A stretch of 64,000 nucleotides of DNA, taken from NCBI GenBank assembly GCA_019112825.1, contig DXIP01000023.1:248001-312000 (forward strand), in the 5' to 3' direction. The position numbers were made by a program, and so were the translations under genes. The notes beneath the pieces are model-generated. The model did no database searches. It was not told the DNA's origin and was given only the letters and a program-made list of their open reading frames with translations. Origin of the DNA: Alistipes excrementigallinarum (GTDB taxonomy: Bacteria; Bacteroidota; Bacteroidia; Bacteroidales; Rikenellaceae). Shown here piece by piece: positions 27,955 through 36,399 of the stretch; the first letter of the stretch is position 1; each line of letters opens with the position of its first letter.

Positions 27955-29262
27955 ATGACATCGATTCTCTTCCGAAACGCGACCGTGCTGCCCATGACGG
28001 CGGAGGCGGACGCACCGAAATACTTCACGGGCTGGGTCGGCATCGTCGGCAACCGCATCGAGCGGGTCGAGGCCGGAGATGCCGGCGCCGACGAGTTCCT
28101 GGCGGCGCATCCCGACGCGCGGCTCTTCGACTGCCGCGGCAAGCTGGTCATGCCGGGTCTGGTCAACACCCACTGCCACGCGGCGATGACGCTCCAGCGG
28201 GGCTACGCCGACGACATCGCCCTCATGGAGTGGCTCAACGACTACATCTGGCCCTTCGAGGGGCGCCAGACGGCCGACGACGTGGCGCTGGGCATGACGC
28301 TGGGTATCGTCGAGATGCTGCTCGGGGGTGTCACCTCGTTCGTCGACATGTACTACCACGAGGACCGCTGCGTCGAGGTGGCCGAGCGGATGGGCATCCG
28401 CGCGATGTTGGGCTGCAACTACTTCGACAGCAACATCGACGAGGTCTTTCCGCAGATTGAGCGCGCTGCGGCGGCCGCTGCCGGCAGCTTGCGCGTGCAG
28501 ATTGCCGTGGCGCCCCACTCGGCCTACACCGTCTCGCCCGAGAACCTGCTGCGGGGCCGCAAGCTGGCCGACCGCCTCGGCCTGCGGATGATGACCCACG
28601 TGGCGGAGACCCGCGACGAGGTGCGCATCATCGGCGAACGCTTCGGCTGCACGCCCGTCGAACACCTCGACCGCCTCGGGCTGCTCGACGAGCGGCTCAT
28701 CGCCGCGCACTGTGTCCATCTGACCGACGACGACCTGCGCACGCTCGTCGAGCGGCGCGTCGTCGTCTCGCACAACCCGCAGAGCAACATGAAAATCTCG
28801 AGCGGCGTGGCCCCCGTCGAGCGGCTGCGCAAGGCCGGGGCCTGCGTGACGGTGGCCACCGACGGCACCTGCTCGAACAACGACCTCGACATGTGGGAGG
28901 AGCTGCGCACGGCATCCTTCCTCCAGAAATCCTATACGGGCGACCCCTGCGCGCTGCCGGCCTACGAGGCGCTGCGCATGGCAACCGTCAACGGCGCCCG
29001 CGCCTTCGGTCTGGAGGGCCTCCTGGGGGTGCTGCGCCCCGGAGCGCTGGCCGACGTGGTGGTGGTCGACCTCCGGAAGCCCCACCTGCAGCCCGTCCAC
29101 GACCTGGTGGGCAACCTGGTCTACTGCGGCAAGGCGTCGGATGTCGAGACGGTGGTGGTCGACGGCCGCGTCGTTGTCGAGAAGCGGCAGATAGAGGGCA
29201 TCGACCTCGAGCGGCTCTATGCCGACGTGGCGGCTGCCGTCGAGCGCATCAAGCGCGCGTAG
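27955..29262 (+). CDS. mtaD: Amidohydrolase, 5-methylthioadenosine/S-adenosylhomocysteine deaminase type
   Basis: A 435-residue metal-dependent deaminase of the amidohydrolase superfamily, MtaD/SsnA/TrzN branch. Motifs: the metal-binding HCH in PGLVNTHCHAAMTLQRGYAD, PHSAYTVSPENL (third His), MTHVAETRDEV, AAHCVHLTDDD and the Asp in TVATDGTCSNNDLD. Family members deaminate MTA, SAH or adenosine, giving an inosyl product; precise substrate choice cannot be read from sequence. It is probably a single-gene unit, closed by the hairpin at 29360. Confidence 0.87.
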   Translation: MTSILFRNATVLPMTAEADAPKYFTGWVGIVGNRIERVEAGDAGADEFLAAHPDARLFDCRGKLVMPGLVNTHCHAAMTLQRGYADDIALMEWLNDYIWPFEGRQTADDVALGMTLGIVEMLLGGVTSFVDMYYHEDRCVEVAERMGIRAMLGCNYFDSNIDEVFPQIERAAAAAAGSLRVQIAVAPHSAYTVSPENLLRGRKLADRLGLRMMTHVAETRDEVRIIGERFGCTPVEHLDRLGLLDERLIAAHCVHLTDDDLRTLVERRVVVSHNPQSNMKISSGVAPVERLRKAGACVTVATDGTCSNNDLDMWEELRTASFLQKSYTGDPCALPAYEALRMATVNGARAFGLEGLLGVLRPGALADVVVVDLRKPHLQPVHDLVGNLVYCGKASDVETVVVDGRVVVEKRQIEGIDLERLYADVAAAVERIKRA

Positions 29263-29359
29263 CCGTCCGTCCGCTTGCGCTGGGGGGGAGTGCTGCCTCC
29301 CGCCGCGAGCGGCTGTCCCGTTTTTGATGCGGCGCAAGTTGCCGATTTTCGGTCTCATG

Positions 29360-29399
29360 CGGCGCTCTCCATCCCCTTTTCGGGGTATGGAGGGCGCCG
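29360..29399 (+). terminator. Terminator hairpin after the deaminase gene
   Basis: A 17-bp stem, CGGCGCTCTCCATCCCC pairing with its near-complement with one bulged T and one G-U pair, loop TTTTC. Only TTGTT follows it. Confidence 0.65.
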
Positions 29400-29458
29400 T
29401 TGTTCGGTCTGGTCCGGCGGAATTCTGCCGGTGCGGGAGGTTTGTCGGAAAAAAACAC

Positions 29459-29465
29459 TATCTTG
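29459..29465 (+). promoter_or_regulatory. Possible -7 promoter element for the S41 peptidase gene
   Basis: TATCTTG, one T short of TAnnTTTG, 41 nt upstream of the start. A TTTG at 29441-29444 is only 14 nt away, so the -33 match is poor. Confidence 0.4.
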
Positions 29466-29506
29466 TTACCTGAAACGTGCCCTTCGGGGAGCCAAATTTT
29501 CCGACC

Positions 29507-31240
29507 ATGAAGAGAAACCTTCGTTTTTTGCTCCTTCTGTGCAGCCTTTGGATGCTCGCTGCCCTGCCGGTGCAGGCCCAGCAGATGGCGAATGCCTCTT
29601 CGGGGTTTTCGATGACCTCCGACGACCTGAGTGACCCCCGCGTGCCCGGCAACCTTGAGACGCTCTGCCGCGTCTGGGGCTATGCCAAGTACCACCATCC
29701 GGTCTTTTGTGACACGCTGTGCCGCGTCGATGTCGACAGCGCCCTCTTTGCCTTGCTGCCCCAGGTTGTGCATGCCGACCGGGTGACCCGTAACCGGCAC
29801 CTGCTCGACTGGGTACGCTCGCTGGGAGATTACACCCCCAACCGGGTCGATTACGAACAGAGCCTAGCACCGCTCGAACTGGTATCGACCGTCGACCTGG
29901 CTTGGACCCGGGATACGATCCTGTTGGGGTGTGATTTGTCGCACCTGCTGCAGGACCTGCGTTATGCCGAGCGCGGCGAAAACTACTATCTCCGCATGGG
30001 AACAATGGAAAATGGACCGGGTTATCACTACCTTTCGTTGCGCAACGAGAAATCCTATCCGACTCCGCAGATGGATAGCGGGCTCAACCTGCTGACGCTC
30101 TTTCGGCTGTGGAACGTCATTGAGTACTACGCCCCGAACCGTTCGCTGACGCTGCACCCCTGGGATGAAGTGCTCTCTACCTATATTCGTCTCGTGGGGG
30201 CCGAGACGGACCCCGTCCGCTTCTCCCGGCTCTACATGCGGTTAATCCGCGAGCTCAACGACGGCCATGCCTACGCGCCAATCGAGATGCTTTTCGGACA
30301 GCGGATGCTGCCCGTGTGGCCGCTCCAGGCCGAAGGGCGCCTCTTTGTCGGCTACTCCGGCGACAGTCTCCTTGAACGGGGCGACGAGGTGGTGGCCATC
30401 GACGGGGAGCCTATCTCCGAACGGCTGGAGCTGCTGCGGGAGTATGCCTCGCGGTCGAACGAGGCGAGTCTGCGCAAGGCCCTCCGTTATTATGGGCTAC
30501 GCACACGTCGCGATACCGCCGAGGTGGTCCGCCGCCGCGCCGGGGTCTGCGATACGCTCCGCGTGGCAACGGTGCCCTATGGCAGCGTCTCCCCCCTTTA
30601 CGACCCGGCCCAGCTCGAGCAGCCGCCCTTCCGCCTGCTGGCCGATTCGGTGGGTTACATCTACGCCGGGACCTTCTCACGCGAGCACCTCGCCCAGGTC
30701 GTGCAGACGCTGCCCCGCACGCGGGCGCTCATCATCGACCTGCGCACCTACCCGCTGAAAGTGGACGGCGCGCTGATAGCGTTGATTGGCCAGTCGTTGC
30801 GCACCGAGTCGGTTGTTGTTAGGCAGGCGCTCTATCAGACACTGGCACTGCCCGGCCTCTTCTACCGGCAGGAGCAGTGGCTGTTCGAGGACTTCGGAGA
30901 GGTTGCTGCACGATGCACCGAGCCCTACAAAGGACGGGTAATTTTACTGGTCGACGAGATGACGCAAAGCAACCCCGAGTTCCAGGCCATGGCGTTCCAG
31001 AGTTGCCCGCAGACGCTGACCATCGGCTCGCCGACCTCGGGTGCCAACGGTTCCATTGTCTGGATTCCGCTGCCCGGTCAGATGACCAGTTTCTCCGGCA
31101 TCGGCGCCCTCTATCCGGACGGGACCCAGCCCCAGACCGTGGGTGTGCGCCTCGATGTCGAGGTGCTGCCGACGGCCGAAGGGTTACAGGCCGGGCGTGA
31201 CGAGGTGCTCGAACGGGCGCTGGAGCTGGCCCGGCAATAG
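29507..31240 (+). CDS. S41 family peptidase (exported)
   Basis: A 577-residue protein with a signal peptide (RNLRFLLLLCSLWMLAALPV, ending QAQQ). It contains RVWGYAKYHHP, the N-terminal block typical of Bacteroidales S41 proteins, a PDZ-like segment (about 275-330, SLLERGDEVVAIDGEPI) and a C-terminal-processing-protease-like domain. The likely nucleophile is Ser488 in LVDEMTQSNPEFQAMAF, and the family's oxyanion strand is ALIIDLRTYPLK, where most homologues have DLRGNPGG-like sequence. The end matches YPDG...GVRLDVEVLPTAEG. The start is at ATG 29507; an upstream GTG (29477) gives a poor signal sequence. The substrate is unknown. Confidence 0.87.
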   Translation: MKRNLRFLLLLCSLWMLAALPVQAQQMANASSGFSMTSDDLSDPRVPGNLETLCRVWGYAKYHHPVFCDTLCRVDVDSALFALLPQVVHADRVTRNRHLLDWVRSLGDYTPNRVDYEQSLAPLELVSTVDLAWTRDTILLGCDLSHLLQDLRYAERGENYYLRMGTMENGPGYHYLSLRNEKSYPTPQMDSGLNLLTLFRLWNVIEYYAPNRSLTLHPWDEVLSTYIRLVGAETDPVRFSRLYMRLIRELNDGHAYAPIEMLFGQRMLPVWPLQAEGRLFVGYSGDSLLERGDEVVAIDGEPISERLELLREYASRSNEASLRKALRYYGLRTRRDTAEVVRRRAGVCDTLRVATVPYGSVSPLYDPAQLEQPPFRLLADSVGYIYAGTFSREHLAQVVQTLPRTRALIIDLRTYPLKVDGALIALIGQSLRTESVVVRQALYQTLALPGLFYRQEQWLFEDFGEVAARCTEPYKGRVILLVDEMTQSNPEFQAMAFQSCPQTLTIGSPTSGANGSIVWIPLPGQMTSFSGIGALYPDGTQPQTVGVRLDVEVLPTAEGLQAGRDEVLERALELARQ

Positions 31241-31258
31241 GGTGGGGCGTGCCGCTCC

Positions 31259-31300
31259 GTGACTGTGGCCGTGACTGTGGCCGTGACTGTGGCCGTGGCC
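31259..31300. repeat. 12-bp tandem repeat
   Basis: Three perfect copies of GTGACTGTGGCC (31259-31270, 31271-31282, 31283-31294) and half a fourth. It starts 18 bp after the S41 peptidase stop, in a 240-bp spacer. Confidence 0.85.
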
Positions 31301-31480
31301 GGGGCGGGCCGGCGGTACGGCTTTTGCAGCGGTGAATGGTCCGCGGCGCGGCCTCCGATGGCTGACATGCGGACGCCGGGCCGCTCGGACGGTGTATGAA
31401 CGAAAAAGAGCCCTTCGGCTCCGATGCGGTGTGCCGCACCGGGCTGCGGGACAAGGATAACAACTAAACAGTAAAACGTT

Positions 31481-31993
31481 ATGGGAGAAAAAGTTTTGTT
31501 CGCAGGGCAGCCCTTCGAGCTGGAGGGTACGCCGCGGCGTGTGGGCGATGCGGCCCCCGATTTCGTATTGACGGGTCAGGACCTGGCGCCCGTGTCGTCG
31601 GAGCGTCTGCACGGCAAGGTGCGTGTCTACAGCGTCTTCCCCTCCATCGACACCCCCGTCTGCTCGCTGCAGAACATCCGCTTCAACCGCGAGGCGGCGG
31701 CGCTGGGTGACGAGGTGACCATCGTGGCGATTTCGGTCGACCTTCCCTTTGCGCAGAAGCGTTTCTGCGCGGCCGAGGGCATCGACCGCGTCGAGGTGCT
31801 GTCGGACTATCAGCGTCTCGACTTCGGTATGAAGTACGGATTCGTCCTTCCGGGGCTGCGGCTGCTGGCGCGCGGCGTGGTGGTGGTCGGCCGTGACGAC
31901 CGGATTCGCTACATCGAGTATGTGCCCGAGGTGACCCACGAACCCGACTATGCGCGGGCCATCGAGGCGGTTCGCAGCGCGCTCAAGGAGTAG
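31481..31993 (+). CDS. tpx: Thiol peroxidase (Tpx, atypical 2-Cys peroxiredoxin)
   Basis: A 170-residue peroxiredoxin that reduces peroxides using thioredoxin. The peroxidatic Cys61 lies in PSIDTPVCSLQ and the resolving Cys96 in KRFCAAEGI, the same spacing as E. coli Tpx. The conserved Arg/Thr environment (SIDTPVC, DFGMKYG) is intact. It has no obvious promoter match, and a strong shared terminator follows. Confidence 0.96.
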   Translation: MGEKVLFAGQPFELEGTPRRVGDAAPDFVLTGQDLAPVSSERLHGKVRVYSVFPSIDTPVCSLQNIRFNREAAALGDEVTIVAISVDLPFAQKRFCAAEGIDRVEVLSDYQRLDFGMKYGFVLPGLRLLARGVVVVGRDDRIRYIEYVPEVTHEPDYARAIEAVRSALKE

Positions 31994-32137
31994 GCGGACA
32001 AATCCGGCCGGCTGAGGCGGTTCCGTTGCATTGCGCCGTATGTCGCCGCATTTTGCCGCGTTCCGCCGTCTGCTGCTGAGGCCTTCGCGCGGCTGAGGCG
32101 CTTTCCGCTTCGGGTGCCGGTTGGACCGGATATGAGA

Positions 32138-32167
32138 GAGGGGGTGATGCCAAAGCATCACCCCCTC
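32138..32167. terminator. Bidirectional terminator between tpx and the POT transporter gene
   Basis: A perfect 13-bp stem GAGGGGGTGATGC / GCATCACCCCCTC with loop CAAA, between convergent stops at 31993 and 32202. TTCC follows on +. Confidence 0.8.
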
Positions 32168-32201
32168 TTCCGTTGCATGCGGTGCGTGTTCCGCTACTTG
32201 G

Positions 32202-33704
32202 CTACTTGGTCACCCGCTCGAGCCACTTGACCATGGCCAGCATGGCAATCATCGAGATGGCGCAGACAATCACGAAGATGCTCCACGTGGCCGAGATGGA
32301 GATGCGCTTGTAGAGAATCGGACCGATGAAGAGCAGTCCGTTGCCGATGGCCGTGGCGCCGAGCCAGCAGCCCTGCATCAGACCCTGCAGCTTCTGGGGA
32401 GCCACCTTCGAGACGAACGACAGACCCAGCGGCGAGATGAAGAGCTCGGCGATGGTCAGAATCAGGTAGGTGGCCACAAGCAGCCACGGCGTGACGCGGT
32501 CGGCGACGGCCAGACCGCCCTGGGCCTGCACCTCGGCCAGTTTGGGAAGACCCAGCGAACCGAGGACCATCAGCACGTATGCGAAGGCGGCAATGCCCAT
32601 GCCGATGGCAATCTTCATCGGCGTCGAGGGCTCCTTGCCGCGGTTGCGCAGCCACGAGAAGACGGCGATGACCAGCGGCGTGAGGAAGACCACGCAGAAG
32701 GGGTTGGCCGACTGGAAGATTTCGGCCGTGATGGGCATTCCGAAGATTTCAAGACGCGTGTAGTCCTGTGCGAAGAGCGTCAGCGTCAGACCGTTCTGGT
32801 GGAACGAGAACCAGAAGAAAATCACGATGGCGAAGACGGCGAACAGCGCGTAGAGACGCTGTTTGATTTCGCGGGCATCCTGCTGGATTTCGGCCTTCGA
32901 GGGGGTCGGACGGTTCTTCTCGGCAACCTTGGGGTCGGGCAGCTTCTTCTTGTTGACCACGAAGACCACCAGCGAGAAGAGCAGCGCCACGATGGCCACG
33001 CCGAAGGCGTAGTGGAAGCCCGTGTTGAAGGCGTTGAGGTAGCTCTCAGCGAAGACACCCATGTCGGTCGGGGCGCCGTTGAGGCTCACTTGGGCGGCCA
33101 GTTCGCTGAAGCGGCCGTCAACCACCTCGGGAGCCATCGTGCCGCCCAGATACTGGTGGCAGAGGGCCGAAAGGTCCGAGTTGTAGAGGTAGCCCTGCGT
33201 GCGCAGCCACCAGTTGCGGACGCTCACGGCCGCAAAGGGGGCGACCATGGCGCCGATGTTGATGAACATGTAGAAAATCTGGAAGCCCGTATCGCGCAGC
33301 TTGGCGTACTTCTCGTTGTCGTAGAGCTGGCCCACCAGAGCCTGGAGGTTGCCCTTGAAGAGGCCGTTGCCGAAGGCGATAATCATCAGGGCGCCGACGA
33401 CCATCGTTTTCGAGGTGATGGTGGGCACCATCAGCACGGCGTAACCCAGCGTCATGACCACGATGCCGGCGATAATCGTCCCCTTGTAGTTGCGCAGGCG
33501 GTCGGCGATGAGTCCGCCCACCAGAGCGAGGATGTAAATCGAGGTGTAGAAGAACGAATAGATTTTTCCGGCCTGCTCACCGTCGATGCCGAATTTCGAC
33601 ATGAGGAAGAGCGTCAGGATGGCCATCATCGTGTAGAAGCCGAAGCGTTCGCCGGTGTTGGCCAGCGCGGCGGCAATCAGGCCTTTGGGTTGATTTTTGA
33701 ACAT
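32202..33704 (-). CDS. POT/PTR family proton-coupled oligopeptide transporter
   Basis: A 500-residue MFS-fold membrane protein. The start at 33704 (MFKNQPKGLIAAALANTGER) is chosen because the promoter lies at 33737-33744, inside the longer open frame. The N-terminal helix block NTGERFGFYTMMAILTLFL carries the POT-family E-R motif (typically ExxER), followed by about 12 or more hydrophobic segments and a cytoplasmic loop rich in Lys/Glu (KKKLPDPKVAEKNRPTPSK). The late segment IAELFISPLGLSFVSKVAP is typical of the family. It imports di- and tripeptides with protons, useful to an asaccharolytic or peptide-fermenting gut anaerobe. Confidence 0.92.
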   Translation of the reverse strand: MFKNQPKGLIAAALANTGERFGFYTMMAILTLFLMSKFGIDGEQAGKIYSFFYTSIYILALVGGLIADRLRNYKGTIIAGIVVMTLGYAVLMVPTITSKTMVVGALMIIAFGNGLFKGNLQALVGQLYDNEKYAKLRDTGFQIFYMFINIGAMVAPFAAVSVRNWWLRTQGYLYNSDLSALCHQYLGGTMAPEVVDGRFSELAAQVSLNGAPTDMGVFAESYLNAFNTGFHYAFGVAIVALLFSLVVFVVNKKKLPDPKVAEKNRPTPSKAEIQQDAREIKQRLYALFAVFAIVIFFWFSFHQNGLTLTLFAQDYTRLEIFGMPITAEIFQSANPFCVVFLTPLVIAVFSWLRNRGKEPSTPMKIAIGMGIAAFAYVLMVLGSLGLPKLAEVQAQGGLAVADRVTPWLLVATYLILTIAELFISPLGLSFVSKVAPQKLQGLMQGCWLGATAIGNGLLFIGPILYKRISISATWSIFVIVCAISMIAMLAMVKWLERVTK

Positions 33705-33736
33705 TGCATTTAGGGGTTTTTGGTTACGTTTTCCGA

Positions 33737-33744
33737 CAAAGATA
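33737..33744 (-). promoter_or_regulatory. -7 promoter element for the POT transporter gene
   Basis: The minus strand reads TATCTTTG, 32 nt before the start codon. The 364-nt gap 33705-34068 also holds the glgB promoter and a small hairpin (GATGCC-GAC-GGCATC, 34008-34022) just upstream of it; nothing else is recognisable. Confidence 0.65.
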
Positions 33745-34033
33745 ATATTTTTTCCACGACATGCAATATCCGCGCCGATGATTTGTGCAGCCGACGGGGG
33801 TGGAATGAATCGGGCATTCGGCAAACAGGGGATGCGATTTGTCGTTTTTTCGTATCGCCGGTCAACCTTTGGGCCCCGAATATCGACTCAATCGGGGCCG
33901 GCGGTTTGCGCCGATGCCCTGTTTGGGGCTCAACTTCAATATCGGGCCACGCTTCGGGCGGGGCCCGGCCTTTTTGCCGGCGGCGGGGTGTCGATTTTCA
34001 GTGGGCGGATGCCGACGGCATCGGATTTTTTCG

Positions 34034-34041
34034 TATATTTG
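34034..34041 (+). promoter_or_regulatory. -7 promoter element for glgB
   Basis: TATATTTG, exact consensus, 27 nt upstream of the glgB ATG. Confidence 0.7.
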
Positions 34042-34068
34042 TAGTAAATCAACCGCTACTGACACGCT

Positions 34069-36102
34069 ATGGAACAAACGTCGCGACATCTTCCGATGGT
34101 CGAACGGGACGAGTGGCTCGCCCCCGTCGAAGGGGAGCTTCTCCGCCGCCGTGAGCGCTACCTGAACCACATGAAGGATATTGAGGCTTCGGCCGGCAAC
34201 ATCGTCGACTATGCCAACGGATACCGCTATTTCGGCTGGCAGTGGGACGACGACCTCGACGGGTGGTGGTTCCGCGAATGGCTGCCCGGCGCCTACGACG
34301 TCTACCTCTTCGGCGACTTCAACAACTGGCAGCGCACCGAGCTGCGGCTGAGCAAGGATGCGGCCGGCGTCTGGAGCATCTTCCTGCCGGCGGCCATGTA
34401 CGGCGACCGGCTGACGCACGGCTCGCTCTACAAAATCCACGTCCACGGCGACAACGGCTGGCTGGACCGCATCCCGGCCTACGCCACGCGCGTGGTGCAG
34501 GACGACAAGACGAAGGACTACACGGCGCAGTTCTGGAACCCCGGCCCCTTCGACTGGAAGGGCGACTGCTTCGACATCGCGCAGGTGGGCAGCCTGCTCA
34601 TCTACGAGGCCCACGTGGGGATGGCCCAGGAGCGCGAGGGGGTGGGCACCTACCGCGAATTCACCGAGAAGATTCTCCCCATCATCAAGCGCGACGGCTA
34701 CAACGCCGTGCAGTTGATGGCCATCGCCGAGCACCCCTACTACGGCTCGTTCGGCTACCACGTCTCGAGCTTCTTCGCCCCGACGAGCCGCTGCGGTACC
34801 CCCGAGGAGCTCAAGGAGCTCATCCGTCGCGCCCACGAGATGGGGCTGGCCGTCATCATGGACCTGGTCCATGCCCACTACGTCAAGAACCTCAATGAGG
34901 GCATCAACGAGCTCGACGGTACGGACCACCTCTATTCGCTGCCGGGTGAGGCGGGCTACCAGCCCTACTGGGACTCGAAGCTCTTCGACTACGGCAAGCG
35001 CGAGGTGCAGCACTTCCTGCTCTCGAACGTCAAGTACTGGCTCGACGAGTTCCACTTCGACGGCTACCGCTTCGACGGCGTCACCTCGATGATTTACCAC
35101 CACCACGGCTACGTCGACTTCGACTGCCGCGAGCGCTTCTTCGACAGCGGGGTCAACACCGATGCGCTCTGCTACCTGACGCTGGCCAACCGTCTTATCC
35201 ACGATTTTCGCCCCACGGCGGTCACCATCGCCGAGGATGTGAGCGGCATGCCGGGCATGTGCATCCCCATCGACGACGGCGGTGTAGGCTTCGACTACCG
35301 CCTCGGAATGGCGATTCCCGACTTCTGGATTAAGCTGCTCAAGGACATCCCCGACGAGCAGTGGAACATCTGGGAGATGTGGTCGGTGATGACCAACCGT
35401 CTGCCCGAGGTGAAGACCGTGGCCTATGCCGAGTCGCACGACCAGGCGCTCGTGGGCGACAAGACCATCGCCTTCCGGCTGATGGACAAGGAGATGTACT
35501 TCCACATGGACCGCGCCTCGGAGAACCTCATCATCGACCGGGGCATGGCACTCCACATGATGATTCGGCTGATGACCATCTCGACGGGCGGTCAGGCCTA
35601 CCTGAACTTCATGGGCAACGAGTTTGGCCACCCCGAGTGGATTGACTTCCCGCGCGAGGGCAACGGCTGGAGCTATGCCCATGCGCGGCGGCTGTGGTCG
35701 CTCTCGCGCAACGGGCTGCTGCGCTACTCGTGGCTGGGGGCCTTCGACAAGGCGATGCTGCGGCTGGTGAAGCGCTACAACGTGCTGGGCGACGGCTATG
35801 CCTGGAGCCAGCAGATGGACGAGCAGAACAAGACGATGGTCTTCTCGCACGGGCGGCTGCTCTTCGTCTTCAACTGGCACCCCACGGCCTCGATTCCCGA
35901 CTACGAGCTGCAGGTGCAGGGGCCGGGTCGCTACGTTCCCATCCTCTCGACCGACGAGAAGCGCTTCGGAGGTCCGGAGCGGCAGTCGATGGATGTCGAG
36001 CACCTCTCGACCCCCGTCGTGTGCGACGACGGGCAGACGCGCCACCACATCCGCATCTACAACACGTCGCGTACGGCGACGGTCTACCTGCGCAAGCGTT
36101 GA
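34069..36102 (+). CDS. glgB: 1,4-alpha-glucan branching enzyme (GH13, eukaryotic-like subfamily)
   Basis: A 677-residue branching enzyme that adds alpha-1,6 branches to glycogen. The N-terminal CBM48-like domain (about 30-130: WWFREWLPGAYDVYLFGDFN) precedes the GH13 barrel. The nucleophile is Asp336 (GYRFDGVTSMIY), the acid/base Glu389 (TIAEDVSGMPG) and the transition-state stabiliser Asp458 (AESHDQALVGDK). The FMGNEFGHPEWIDFPREGN segment places it with the eukaryote-type (GH13_8) branching enzymes common in Bacteroidetes rather than the E. coli type. Other glycogen genes are not in the window. Confidence 0.95.
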   Translation: MEQTSRHLPMVERDEWLAPVEGELLRRRERYLNHMKDIEASAGNIVDYANGYRYFGWQWDDDLDGWWFREWLPGAYDVYLFGDFNNWQRTELRLSKDAAGVWSIFLPAAMYGDRLTHGSLYKIHVHGDNGWLDRIPAYATRVVQDDKTKDYTAQFWNPGPFDWKGDCFDIAQVGSLLIYEAHVGMAQEREGVGTYREFTEKILPIIKRDGYNAVQLMAIAEHPYYGSFGYHVSSFFAPTSRCGTPEELKELIRRAHEMGLAVIMDLVHAHYVKNLNEGINELDGTDHLYSLPGEAGYQPYWDSKLFDYGKREVQHFLLSNVKYWLDEFHFDGYRFDGVTSMIYHHHGYVDFDCRERFFDSGVNTDALCYLTLANRLIHDFRPTAVTIAEDVSGMPGMCIPIDDGGVGFDYRLGMAIPDFWIKLLKDIPDEQWNIWEMWSVMTNRLPEVKTVAYAESHDQALVGDKTIAFRLMDKEMYFHMDRASENLIIDRGMALHMMIRLMTISTGGQAYLNFMGNEFGHPEWIDFPREGNGWSYAHARRLWSLSRNGLLRYSWLGAFDKAMLRLVKRYNVLGDGYAWSQQMDEQNKTMVFSHGRLLFVFNWHPTASIPDYELQVQGPGRYVPILSTDEKRFGGPERQSMDVEHLSTPVVCDDGQTRHHIRIYNTSRTATVYLRKR

Positions 36103-36132
36103 GGCCGCCTACGGAGGGCAAAGAGACGAAAA

Positions 36133-36165
36133 GGGGCGAGGTCGAACCTCGCCCCTCTCTTTTTG
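36133..36165 (+). terminator. Rho-independent terminator of glgB
   Basis: An 11-bp perfect stem AGGGGCGAGGT / ACCTCGCCCCT with a CGA loop, followed by CTCTTTTT. Confidence 0.88.
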
Positions 36166-36267
36166 CAGGGTTTAACTCTTTTGTGTGCGGCCCGCCCGTT
36201 TTGCTTGTGAGGCGTGCTTCCCGGTCCGGCCCAGCCCGTTGGTCCTATACACCGGCTCGGTCTGCTT

Positions 36268-36319
36268 CGCCGGTCCAGCCCGCCGGTCCAGCCCGCCAGC
36301 CCAGCCCGCCGGCCCGGTC
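36268..36319. repeat. 13-bp tandem repeat
   Basis: Four adjacent units of CGCCGGTCCAGCC (first two perfect, then variants) in the spacer between the glgB terminator and the next gene's stop. Confidence 0.7.
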
Positions 36320-36323
36320 TATC

Positions 36324-36373
36324 GGTTCGGCTTGGTTCGGCTTGGTTTGGTTCGGTTTGGCTTGGCCCGGTCC
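36324..36373. repeat. 10-bp tandem repeat
   Basis: Five adjacent units of GGTTCGGCTT (first two perfect) immediately after the 13-bp array. The two arrays are unrelated in sequence. Confidence 0.7.
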
Positions 36374-36399
36374 GCTCCATCGGCCCGGCCGCTGCGGGG

